Assembly (NCBI GenBank): GCA_033030425.1
Contig: JAUFSD010000007.1
Span: forward strand, 1,426,001 to 1,490,000
Origin: Verpa conica
Taxonomy: Eukaryota; Ascomycota; Pezizomycetes; Pezizales; Morchellaceae
DNA: 64,000 nt
Direction of reading: 5' to 3'
Shown: positions 48,129 through 58,221 of the stretch, piece after piece
Layout of the letters: the number at the start of each line of letters is the position of its first letter
How positions within the stretch are numbered: the stretch's first letter is position 1
Position numbers and translations under genes: made by a program
Notes under the pieces: model-generated
What the model saw: only the letters and a program-made list of their open reading frames with translations
Told to the model about the DNA's origin: nothing
Database searches by the model: none

Positions 48129-49420
48129 AGATAAAGTTATGGGTAGAACTAAGGCTGCTAAGCTAGGGGATGGTAGGGGTTTGTAGGGACAAAAGAATTG
48201 AGTTTGCGGGAGATTTGTGAGATATAAAAGAGTTTGAGCATTAGAGTTTTATTTTACTATACAGGAGTGAAAAAAAACAAGATGTTATACTGCGTATTTA
48301 GAGCGGTTCGAGTGATTTTCTATGACAATTGGTTAACCCTTTGTTGCTTTTCCTCATAGTGAGCGGAAACTTGTATGGAGTGGCTTGTTCACCTGGGTTA
48401 CGGCAGTCTTTCTAAGTGTATAAACTTTTGACATCTAATTTATTGATGTTAGTACCCTTGCCCATGTATTTTTTAATGATTGCCGTGCTCCTAGACAGAT
48501 GGTGAAAAATTGCGAGTTCGGCGCAATATCAGGCCACTAAACTTACACCTAACAGTAACCCTCGACCAGTCTGACCTACGGGGGGAGTATAGCTAAATGT
48601 TTGGCGTGCACATTCTGCCTGGCTAGTAGAGCCTTACCATCCAGCTTTATTATAAAGCCTTATAGAATAATATTAGTTTAATTCTATTCTCTTCACTTTC
48701 TAATTACGAAATATAGGGCCTAGTCTGCAATTACGGTCAACTATTCTTCCTCCCCTAGGATAGGTACAAAAATCTTCCTTTTGTAGGTCTTTTTTTCTCA
48801 AGCGTCTCTAAGAGCTTCGAGCTCCGAGCTTCAAGGCTTGCTACTGTATTCCTAATTACCCCATAAATCCTTTATTCATCGCCTCGCATAGAGACCAATG
48901 AACAAGGAAGTTTTTGCCGCTGGGTTAAACCTACTAGTAGCGTGGGGATTTAAAAAAAGCTAAACCTGGGCAAAGCCCAAGCCGAAAAAAATAAAACCAC
49001 AGGCAACAAAGGATATACTCACCTCCAAGGGAGGAAATCCGGCCATGGGTCTCGAGCGGCGAGACTATTGGTTGTGCTGGTTCTTCCAGATGAGAAACAT
49101 AAAGAGAGTGGAGAGAAGGCCACTTATATAGTGATTGTGTATCTTGGTGGGGGAATTTTGCCAAGGAATTGAGAACGTTCAATAGTATGGCTTGTAGTAG
49201 AGCGTTTCCCTCATTATCGATATGCATGTTCTGTTGAACCATGACCTCACGCCCTAGCAGGGAGGGCTCTCCAAAACTATGATATCTCGCCTTTCAGCTG
49301 TAAAAAAAACATGATATCTAGAATTATATATATGGTATATGCTTAGAATTCGAACGAAGGGTAAAGATTTAACTAAATAGAGGGTATATAGATGGTAGCT
49401 CTGAGGTTGGAGTAATCAGG
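48129..49420. other. Intergenic between convergent transporter genes
   Basis: 3' flanks of the MFS (+) and TPT-type (-) genes plus unassigned AT-rich DNA. The minus frame 49242–48934 resembles no family. Confidence 0.5.
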
Positions 49421-50683
49421 CTATCGCCGAGTTTTGATAATAGCGATTGAATACAGCATTATCCCACCGATAGCTAACAATATGCCTAAACACGAAAACG
49501 TTAGTACAAGTCCTTATCTTAAACAGAATTAAATGTAAAAGAAACCGGCTTACCCAATAAACTCTTGTCAGATATGCTTCTACCACTATACATCCAGCCC
49601 AATATCACAATCGAACAGGTCTTCCCATGACCTACAACTGTACTACTGACAGCCCCGGCACCCGCGATGATAAAAAACTGAGACAAATTTATTAAGCTTG
49701 CGAAAACCCCTGAAATTCCTATCATAAGCCATCGATTGATGGGGACATCCCCAAAAACCGGGATCGTATCCGCAATCGGGATGAAGAAAAGGAGCAAAAG
49801 GCTCGATACGGGGGCCTGGTTGAAGAGTAGCTGCATGGAGCTCATGTTTAGTTTCCGGTGGTATGTCCCAATCCAGACCGTATATAGCGAGCTTGCAATG
49901 ACACCGGTAAAAGCAAATATAACGCCAGCAATAGTAGTGACATTTGCATCAAGATCTTGGGAGCCACGTGTATCATAGTAAGAAACGATGGCTACCCCTA
50001 AACATACAGGAATCAAGGACATTGCTGCGGGTCTTGGAATCGAGACGCCATAGAATACTAGGTTGATAAATGCAACGAGTGGAGTGAGGAGGATGCGTAC
50101 GATTTGATAGAACGTAATCGATGAATATGCCAGTGAGAGGTTTGGTAGTATGACGTTGAAACACATGGCAAGGGCAAGTGGAAGGATTTCTACAAAGCCG
50201 CAGCGGTTTGGCACGAAGAAAGCCAGAGCGGGACGAGATATAATAAATAATGTAATACTGGTGCAAAAAAAATGGAATGCAGCAAATGAAGTCTGCATGG
50301 ATTTGAAGGATGGATCATCGAATATCATCTTGTTTGTGAAGACCTGGTATGGAGTTTTAGCTGTGACCATAAAAAACCAGTAGAGAATGTATCTCGAGAG
50401 AATGAGGTCTGTGAAAAGAGGGGATATTTACAATACCGATGGTGGCAAGTGTGTTTATAATCGTCCAGACGAGAAAAGATGTCTGGGTGGATCTCTGGGA
50501 TGGCTTTACCGCACTGTCTAGGGTAAGAACCGAGGTGGATTTATGAGCTAAATCTTTAACTGTAAGGTAAATCTCGGAAGAATTTTGTTTAACATCATTA
50601 CTTTGGTCGAGGTAGCTAGATAGTAAGCCAGATTTCTGAGACTCGAGATCAGAAGAGAGCTCTATCATAGGTGTCTCCGGCAT
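49421..50683 (-). CDS. TPT/SLC35-type (triose-phosphate translocator family) membrane transporter
   Basis: Predicted 368 residues in three exons: 50683–50432, 50343–49554 and 49485–49421. The first junction, TIGI|VFTNKMIFDDPSFK, restores the family opening; using the nearer acceptor does not. About ten transmembrane helices follow, with the block LAYSSITFYQIVRILLTP and RWLMIGISGVFASLINLSQF characteristic of drug/metabolite transporters. The end is GWMYSGRSISDKSLLG with a final helix and KTRR tail, a possible ER-retrieval-like basic terminus. It resembles SLC35E3-like fungal members, so a nucleotide-sugar or phosphorylated substrate in the Golgi/ER is likely but unproven. The N-terminal 65 residues are soluble and Ser-rich. 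Confidence 0.85.
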
Positions 50684-52114
50684 TATTGCTATATAGTATG
50701 TGTGTGGGGTTTAGACGACAGTAGTAGTAGAGAGATAGAAAAGAAAATCAACTCCCAAAATCAGACATGTATTGTAGATAAAGAAGATGTGGTTGGATGA
50801 GCGGGGCTGAGGTTCTTTTGTTCAAATGAGACATATTAAATAGAGGCGTGAAAGAACCCGCAACTCTTCAAAGGACGGCACATAGAAACCTCGCTAATCC
50901 TAGGCTAGATACCGAATTTTGGTAGGACAGTCGGAGTGACGGGAGAATATGTAAGCCACAAAGATTAGCGCGATATATCGCAATATCACATAAAAAGATA
51001 TTGTTCACATATATGCACTTGCAAGTATGTCCCGAATTAAGAGAAGAATTTAATTTGAAAGTAGAGGTCTGGGAATCGCATCTATACCGAAGTATCTTAT
51101 GAAATGGGGGCTCGAAACAAAGGAATGTGAGGGATGCCTCGGACTCTAGGGATTATCCTCGACTACTGAAGCTTAGCAGTGGATCTCTCCCTCTCTGGTA
51201 AACATTTAGTTACGGCCCGTGGAACCGTCGATCTTTAGGCAAGGTTACCTTTTAGCCCGCCATCCAGGAACACAGTACAGGGTTTGCTAAAACCTCGCAT
51301 ATATACCTAGCAGAATTCCTTAGATGATTTCAAAACAGACCCCATTTAGTACCTCGACCACTAATTTTAAAATATATACTCGGTAGTCAACACTAGGGGT
51401 AAGTGCACAGCTCTCGGCTAGCAAAATGTTGGTGTTAAGCATAAATCATTTGGTTTCCCCTGGGGGCCGTGAATTGTGGGGAATCTTGGCTAATAAGACT
51501 ATAGGCATTCCAGATAAGCAATAACCGGAGAAAAGACTAATATGGCCCTCGGGGTGGGGGTGGTGGGCCTTGCTGGATGCACCTTCTGTTCTGCATAGCT
51601 GCCCTGCAAACGGGCTATAGGTGTGCTACGCTGAGATTACCACACTTCAGTTAAAGCTGTATATACACAAATTTAGAGACTCTATGTCTAAAGGCCATAG
51701 ATTTAATTTAATTACAGGAACTCTCCTCTCATGTTACCATTACTACACTCCCAGTGGCGGGGGGCTACTTACACCATTTACTAGAAGTTATTTTCTCGCA
51801 TCCATCATATTCTTCGCCACCCAGAAAAGTGGGTCTAAGATTCTGGACTTAGCCTCATGTCAATATCTCGACTTCGAGTTTTTCATCCCATGTCAAATTA
51901 ATCTCTGTTGTATAGTAGAAAATACTCTTATACCGATACATATTTCCAAGAAATTACTTATGTAATAGATTTTGCTTAAGATTCCGCTTCTCTAAATTTT
52001 TTCCCCCTACCACATTCGCTTAACCGTTCACAATTTTGTGTTCTCCTCTTCCAAATATGACCATCTAAGATTAATGGGAACGATTAAATATTCTCGCCCC
52101 CAAAGGGCATATTT
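50684..52114. other. Intergenic between TPT-type and PBDC1 genes
   Basis: Promoter side of the TPT gene and 3' flank of PBDC1. The plus frame 51621–51965 has no recognisable features. Nothing else seen. Confidence 0.5.
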
Positions 52115-53067
52115 CTACTCCTTCTTCTCGGCGGCCGTTTTCTCTTCATCTTCCTTGTCCTGCTTCTCCTTGATCCAGTCGTTCAGGCCATGACGGTTCC
52201 TATACCAAGTTTACTTGGTTAGTCAAAATAGACCTAAAGAGTCAAAATCACTAGATTTCTAAGCCAATTAACGAACCTGGAGATCTCAATGGCATAAAAC
52301 TATAATGGACAGGTAAGCTTCCAATATTAGCCAAAAAAAATGAAAGTAAATAGCAACTCACCTGCATTCTAGGGACTGGATTTGAACGAAAAAGAAAATA
52401 CCATGAAGTTTAGTTGTTAGCCGCAAAAGCTTTGAACTTACCTACTTCCACTCTCTAACTCATGCCCAAAGCGCGGAAATACTAACCAAATATCGTAGTG
52501 TCCTTCTCATACTCCGCCTTTGCGTCTGTCCTCAACAAAGTCCCAAAATTGTAGTCGTCCACCTAACCGTAAAACCACTCAGCACCAAAAACCTCCATAA
52601 GCCATATAAACAGAAAAAAACGCACCCTTTTCTCATACTTCATCATGAAGCCCCTCCACTTCTCCTTCCCGATCTTATTCTTCATCTGATCTTCATCTAG
52701 CGGTGTGGCTGGATTGAAGTCGGGGAAGACCTCCATTAAATGGTCGTAGATCTCCTGATCCATCTTTGTTAGTCGTAGATCGCTACCTTTGCGGCGCTCG
52801 AGGATAGACCAGTAAGTCTGTGCATGGATCACAGCTGTGTGGCGTAGGGAATATTTCAGCGGGTGTTTCTCAAAATAGCTGGAGCAAGGGGAGAGGAGAT
52901 ACCCTTGACTGCAAATTGCTTCTCAATCTATCGGTTGAAAATTTGCGTTAGCTAAACTCTGCAACTAGGCTACTTGCGCAGTTGGGAAGAATGAATGAAC
53001 GAACGTCCTCAAAGTTCTGAGCCTCCTCCGCCTTGAAAGTACTGGGCACTGGAGCTTGCATGGCCAT
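52115..53067 (-). CDS. PBDC1 family protein (yeast YPL225W-like)
   Basis: Predicted 164 residues from seven small exons: 53067–53005, 52927–52903 (25 nt), 52834–52626, 52562–52487, 52375–52362 (14 nt), 52299–52277 (23 nt) and 52199–52115. All phases agree. The joined core reads KRKGSDLRLTKMD-like (RRKGSDLRLTKMDQEIYDH), then LDEDQMKNKIGKEKWRGFM, DDYNFGTLLRTDAKAEYEKD, FYAIEISRNRHGLNDW and a charged tail ending EKKE. This follows PBDC1 closely (yeast protein about 146 residues); the family name is 'polysaccharide biosynthesis domain-containing', and work on the yeast protein links it to folding of translation factors. The 14-nt microexon encodes VPRMQ with flanking bases and is required for frame. 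Tandem behind the NEDD1-like gene. Confidence 0.88.
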
Positions 53068-53398
53068 TTTGGCGGACGTGTGGCTTTTTCACAATGTTGT
53101 AGGGAACTGGTAGAAGCTATCACGGGGCGATGGGGCCAACTAGAAATTGTAGTTTCAGATGAGTTACTAGCTTGGTGGGGAAATGAACCCCTCCATCTTA
53201 TCTTATCTTCAGTGTCTTGGCATATCATGCCTATACACTGAAAGCGAGCTCAAATATATCACCAAGTCCTTAACACCAGTACTATAGGTATCATAAAAAT
53301 ACAAATAAACGCCAGAGTCCATGCTTCATGTTTCTAGTCCAGTAATACGAAAAGAAAAGAAAAGGCTAACGGAAAGGGGGCGAAATCCTCAGCAATTA
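53068..53398. other. Intergenic, NEDD1-like 3' flank and PBDC1 promoter
   Basis: 331 bp between two minus-strand genes. The antisense frame at 53056–53241 is not supported. No clear regulatory element. Confidence 0.45.
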
Positions 53399-56371
53399 TT
53401 AATACCTCTTAACATTCTCCCTAACTCCACTCAGCTCAAAGAGTTGATTCCTCAATTTTCCATTCTCCTCCCTAACCATATGTATTTCGCTCTTCAGATC
53501 TTCCAACACATTCCTCTGCACTTGGAATTTCTTCGCCATCTCAACCTGCATATTCTTCATCTCGGCCTTGAACATCATCTGCATCTCTAGTAGAGCATTT
53601 CTGAGCGTAGGATCTAGCCCCGCCATCCCACTAGTATCCCGGTGGACCAATTCATTGGGCGTATGAAAGGAGTTTTCGTCTGAGCTGCTGGCAGGTCCCG
53701 AATGGTATTGATTATTCACAGTGGCTATCTTCTTAGAAGGCGCATTTTCGGATAGCATGGCATCAGAGGAAAAAATTGTTCCTGTGCGCATACCGGTGAC
53801 ATTTATAGATGGCCAAGAATTATCGCTACTGACATCAAACCGAGGACTGGATGGGGGTTCCGATATGCGGTTGAAGAGGTTGCTATGATTTGTATCTTTG
53901 TGACCGGTAGGACCATCATCCCACGAAACGGTCTTCCTGCTCTTTGAAGATCCAGCCCTCGAATTTGCCCTAGAAGGGGGTCTTTCCCCGATACTACTGA
54001 TGATTGGGGAGGGTTGAAAATCGTCTATATGAGAGTTTTTTCTCTTTCGACTCTTTGATGGCTTCTCCTCAACAAGCCAAATATCACCATCAAAGGAGAT
54101 ATCTGATTCCATAGACTCTTCTTGACTTAGGCTCGGAAGGTCCTCTTCTCTGCTCGGAGGTTCTTCTTGAACTGGAGGTTCCATCTCTTCTCGTGATTCT
54201 ATTTCAATTCTTCTGTCTGCCTCGTCGCCACTCCCGTCTACCCGCTCCTCAGTCCTATTTCTATCCAGAGCTTGAAGCCTAGGATCTAAAATTTTCTCCT
54301 GGGGCGGATTTGATGTTTTGCGGTTTTCTATCGCTCCCCCAGATCTCACCGTAGCAGAAGCCTTGACTTTATTAGACATATAAGGGGCAAATATTGCCAA
54401 GTTTCCTCTAGCGACTTTATCTCCTTCCACCTTCGCCCTTACTGAGCGAATCTGGCTTAGTAATTTCCCGTCGGTTGTTTTGTCTCTCGTTTTGATAACA
54501 TCGGAGGTAACGGATGAAACACGTTGGGCCGGGAAGAGTGAGGGTTTATCGCTGCCTGCATTGCTACTCTGTGCGGAATGATCTAAGGATGGGAGTACCT
54601 TGCCTAGAATTGGTATCTTCTGCTCCAAAGGAGATGCGACTGTATCGTTGTGATTTTTTATTGGAGATTTATTTGTGATGTCATGGTCTTCTCTTGTGTT
54701 TTCTAGTCGAGTGTGCTTCTTTGCCGATTCATTCCATAACAATGGTGCACTAATGACACTCCTCTGGTCCTCTTTCTCAACTGTCCTTAGTTTTGGATCA
54801 GATACCTTGTCCGTATCGGTGCTTCTTGTTCCGGCTAGGGAGACAGCCTTTTCTGGCTTCTTCTGTTTCTTCTTGACTGGGCTGAATAGTGTCATGTATC
54901 CTTGGCTAGCTGTCTCTTGGGCTTCTGTCCACTGAAAATCTACCCTCATATCCGATTTTGGCTTTGGGGATTCATCTGTTTCTTTTGCAGGTTTGAAATT
55001 TTCGGTTGCTGCGCCCTGGAGGCTTGTAGCTGACTTTCGAGGTTCTGCTGAAGGAAAAGGCTTTATGTGGGAAAGTGAAGAGACAGGACCACGAGGATTA
55101 TTATCCACGCTTGGAAGAAAAGGAATATCCCCAGATACCTGCCTGCTGTCAGCATCATATATATATAAATAGAAACAAAGAGGGGTACCAACCCATTCCA
55201 CATCCAGGATCTTCCCGCCATCCGCATCTATCGACTGCTCGCCAACCTTATTCCCATTCCCGTTATAAACGTAGCATTTCCCATGAATAGTGCCTACGGC
55301 AATCATACATCCACCCATATCATCTTTATCGATAGTTTTTCCCTTAACTACGACGGGCCTTATTGCTAGACTTGTCGCAGGGGCCCCAATATGCCAACTC
55401 CCCAATGTATCCCGCATCTCAAAATCTACCAAAAACAATCTCCCATCCTCACCCACCGTCACAGCTCTGCTCCTATATCCCGGGATGAACTGGACTCCAG
55501 TAATACCAGCTGATCCAGCAATACTTGGATCGTGCAAGTGTTGAAACGCATGCACTTCCTTCGTGCCGCCGTGACCAACGCCTATCTTTCCGTCTTTCTT
55601 AGCTTTGCTTCCCCCAGATATCTTGCTGTAGTCGTATGCTGCGAGGACACCATCACCGAATGCAAGGACAAATATATTTCGCCGGCTCGGGTGAAAACTA
55701 CAGTTTACTACTGGTGAAGATGAGCACCGGGGTGTAATCGAGATGGTAGTTGCCATAAGACGGTTGTGAATTTGGATTATTGGGGGATCGGCAGAACAGG
55801 AAACAACGAGATTTGAATCTGAAGATACAGCGAATGCTGTAATAGGTGATGGATGGGGCTTTGCAGCATCAACTACCCGGTTTTCTTTTAACGAATAGCT
55901 TTGAACGCTGTTATGGATGGTGTCGGTGAAAAGTAGACTGCGCGAGTCGTGATCATACTGTAAATGGCGACACCGCTTGAGACACTGTCAGCTTGCCCAT
56001 ATCGAAGTCAGTCAAATAGCGAGTATTTCTGCTACCTGAGTCCCTTTCAAACGATAGGATTTATCCTGCCCCTCCTCAATCCTATGTAACATAACCACCT
56101 GGGAGTCTGCAATCGCCAGAACAGAGCCATCCTTTGCCCTTTTAGCAGCAACAATCCCCTCCGAACCACTCGTAAATACTGCGTTACACCCTTGCGAGTC
56201 CCAAACGCTAACCTTTATGTTTGTCGTCAGAAACAACTTCCACTGTTTATCATCTTCAAACGGCGCAGTTTGGGCTGCAGGGGGTGGTGGGGGAAGCGAG
56301 ATGGGGCCTTTGGATTTCATGCGAGGAGCTGGACCTGTATATGTTGGAGTAAGAATTGTTGGGAGAGACAT
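53399..56371 (-). CDS. NEDD1/GCP-WD-like WD40 protein (gamma-tubulin recruitment)
   Basis: Predicted 955 residues in three exons: 56371–56036, 55984–55193 and 55138–53399. The last intron (54 nt) is in frame and lacks a stop, so unspliced RNA would give 973. A beta-propeller covers about residues 1–370: KVSVWDSQGCNAVFTSG, DHDSRSLLFTDTIHNSVQSY, VVNCSFHPSRRNIFVLAFGDG and ITGVQFIPGYRSRAVTVGEDG are blade-like. A long Ser/Lys/Glu-rich middle follows. The C-terminal coiled coil (residues about 890–955: MKNMQVEMAKKFQVQRNVLE, then REENGKLRNQLFEL) corresponds to the region of animal NEDD1 that contacts gamma-tubulin. By family it brings gamma-tubulin complexes to spindle poles. The start is the ATG at 56371; the TTG at 56398 was rejected. 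Orthology is inferred from layout and C-terminus. Confidence 0.75.
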
Positions 56372-56978
56372 TAGAGCTGGCCTCTGCTTCGTATGCAAGT
56401 GGACCAGTGTAGAATCTGGTAATACCGGTGGTGAGCTAGGTTAGAGCTCGGGAGATGTAAACAAACATTCATGTCACGTTACATCACCTAGAGCCGCAGC
56501 GGCATCTTCCGTGACTACAACATGTAATTCAGGCACCACCGATTCGCGATATTATCTAAATAAAAAGAGAAAAAACTTCTATCCCCGGCTATCCGCTCAT
56601 TTGCGTAGTAGAAACCCGGGCTGGGCAGAAGAATGAGACTGGAGACGTTGTTTTGGATATAATAACAATTCTGTCAAAGGAACAAGCCTATGCTAAGCTA
56701 TAGCCCTCATTAAGAGAATCTTGTAATGGAAGAGTTCTAGCTATGGGGAAAGAAGGCTAGAGTCAATTGTTTTAATCACTTAAGTAAAAATATCAAGAAC
56801 TATTATATATCAGTTATTGACCGTGACCGCAAACACATGTATGCTAGTTTTATTTGACTTCATTGGCTAACACAAACGAGGCTGGATCGGGATGATACCC
56901 CAGTATCTGCTGACAGACCCAAATCTCAAGCCTCAACGATCTTCTACATCACTATATCCCCCACATTTTATTCTAGCG
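56372..56978. other. Intergenic, NEDD1-like promoter side
   Basis: No gene recognised. AT-rich after about 56650. Confidence 0.5.
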
Positions 56979-57416
56979 ATGTCAGAGGCCTTTGGAATTT
57001 CTATTAGTATTACTACTGTCATTCAACTCACTAGAAAACTTGCATCCCTAGGCTATGATTATATCCCGGGAATGAAGGATGCGTCAAAAGATCTTCGGTG
57101 GCTGGTGGCTGAGCTCCATCCGCTCTCTCAGGTTCTTTTCACCTTGTAAAAATTCGCCCGGGCGATAGGAGCCTCTTTTGTTAGTATAGACCAGGGCACG
57201 GATACTATTCGACTAGCTCGGTATACTTTCCAAGAGTACCTAGAAAAGAACCGAATACCATCTAACGCAGACTTCAGGGTAGCGGCAACTTATACCACTT
57301 ATCTCTCTTTCGATGCATTTTCCCAGGAAGGCCCTGCGAATTATTACCCGGTCTATGGAATAGATAAACCGGTAGATATAGAATTCAACGAGTTATTTTT
57401 AGAGATTCTACATTAA
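56979..57416 (+). pseudogene. Remnant of an NLR-like (STAND) gene: N-terminal domain joined to a post-NACHT segment
   Basis: One reading frame of 146 codons with a single internal stop at 57147–57149. Before the stop, MSEAFGISISITTVIQLTRK with KDASKDLRWLVAELHPLSQ looks like the helical N-terminal domain of fungal STAND/NLR proteins. After it, FVSIDQGTDTIRLARYTFQE and AATYTTYLSFDAF look like the segment after the NACHT ATPase where LVHYT-QEY is usual. The NACHT core of some 300 residues and all repeats are missing. A 37-nt intron removing the stop is conceivable but too short. It is probably a decayed, internally deleted copy. Confidence 0.55.
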
Positions 57417-58221
57417 TGATTTCCTTAACTCATATATACAGACATAGTAATATATAATGTATAGGTAACCGTACTACCTAAAAACCTTTTTGCTATATAT
57501 AGCTACCTGATTATGTATAGTGCTCGTTATAAACAGGTGATGTCGGATTTGCTAGCCTATAGAAAGACTTAAGAAAGAGACTCTTAGGGTCTGGGTATCG
57601 TGGGGTTAGCTAAACATATATATATAAAGAAGGCATGGAAGTCTTTCGCTACATATCTCTCCTAGTTGACCTTTCTACCGAAGATTGTCTATTCATCTAC
57701 TTCAACTTTAGTATGTATTTAATGAATAAAACAAAAAAAAAAAAAAACTTCAACTTTAGTCACTTTCTTTTAGGACACGAGTGATATTTTATGAATCAGC
57801 GGTTTAAATAAAAGTTTATTACCTTGGTATGAATTTGACCTTTCATCATTTACTTAGACATCCCATTACTGTAGTATAATTATATATATATATTTTATTA
57901 AGCTCGGTAATATTACAGTTCCAGCGCAACCTCACAACATTTGAATACCCTTTGAAAAGAATTGTGCCCATCAGTCTCTACCTAAATGCCATGTATCGTA
58001 CTCTCTTCATTCCTTCGTTCAGTCATTAAATGAATCTCATAAGAAAAAAAGCAATCAGACTCCAATAAACCCTGATATGCATCAGATAAAGTAAAAATCC
58101 CTCAGAATCAACAACCCCCTACCTAAACCTAAGCTCCTGTCTCAAAACCACAAGAATAATAACCACGCCTTAACTTAATACAACTTCCCAGCGCGAAAAA
58201 AAGAAAGAAAAAGAAATAAAC
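57417..58221. other. Intergenic AT-rich DNA
   Basis: No gene recognised. TATATATATA runs (57619–57628, 57882–57893) and a poly-A stretch of 15 at about 57732 are present. The end is the IKS1-like 3' flank. Confidence 0.5.

Noticed and set aside
39645..50683. The three transporters as a secondary-metabolite cluster
   Set aside because: No synthase, oxidase or regulator lies near them, and they belong to unrelated families.
56372..56398. Nine-codon extension of the NEDD1-like frame
   Set aside because: It begins with TTG; the ATG at 56371 was preferred.
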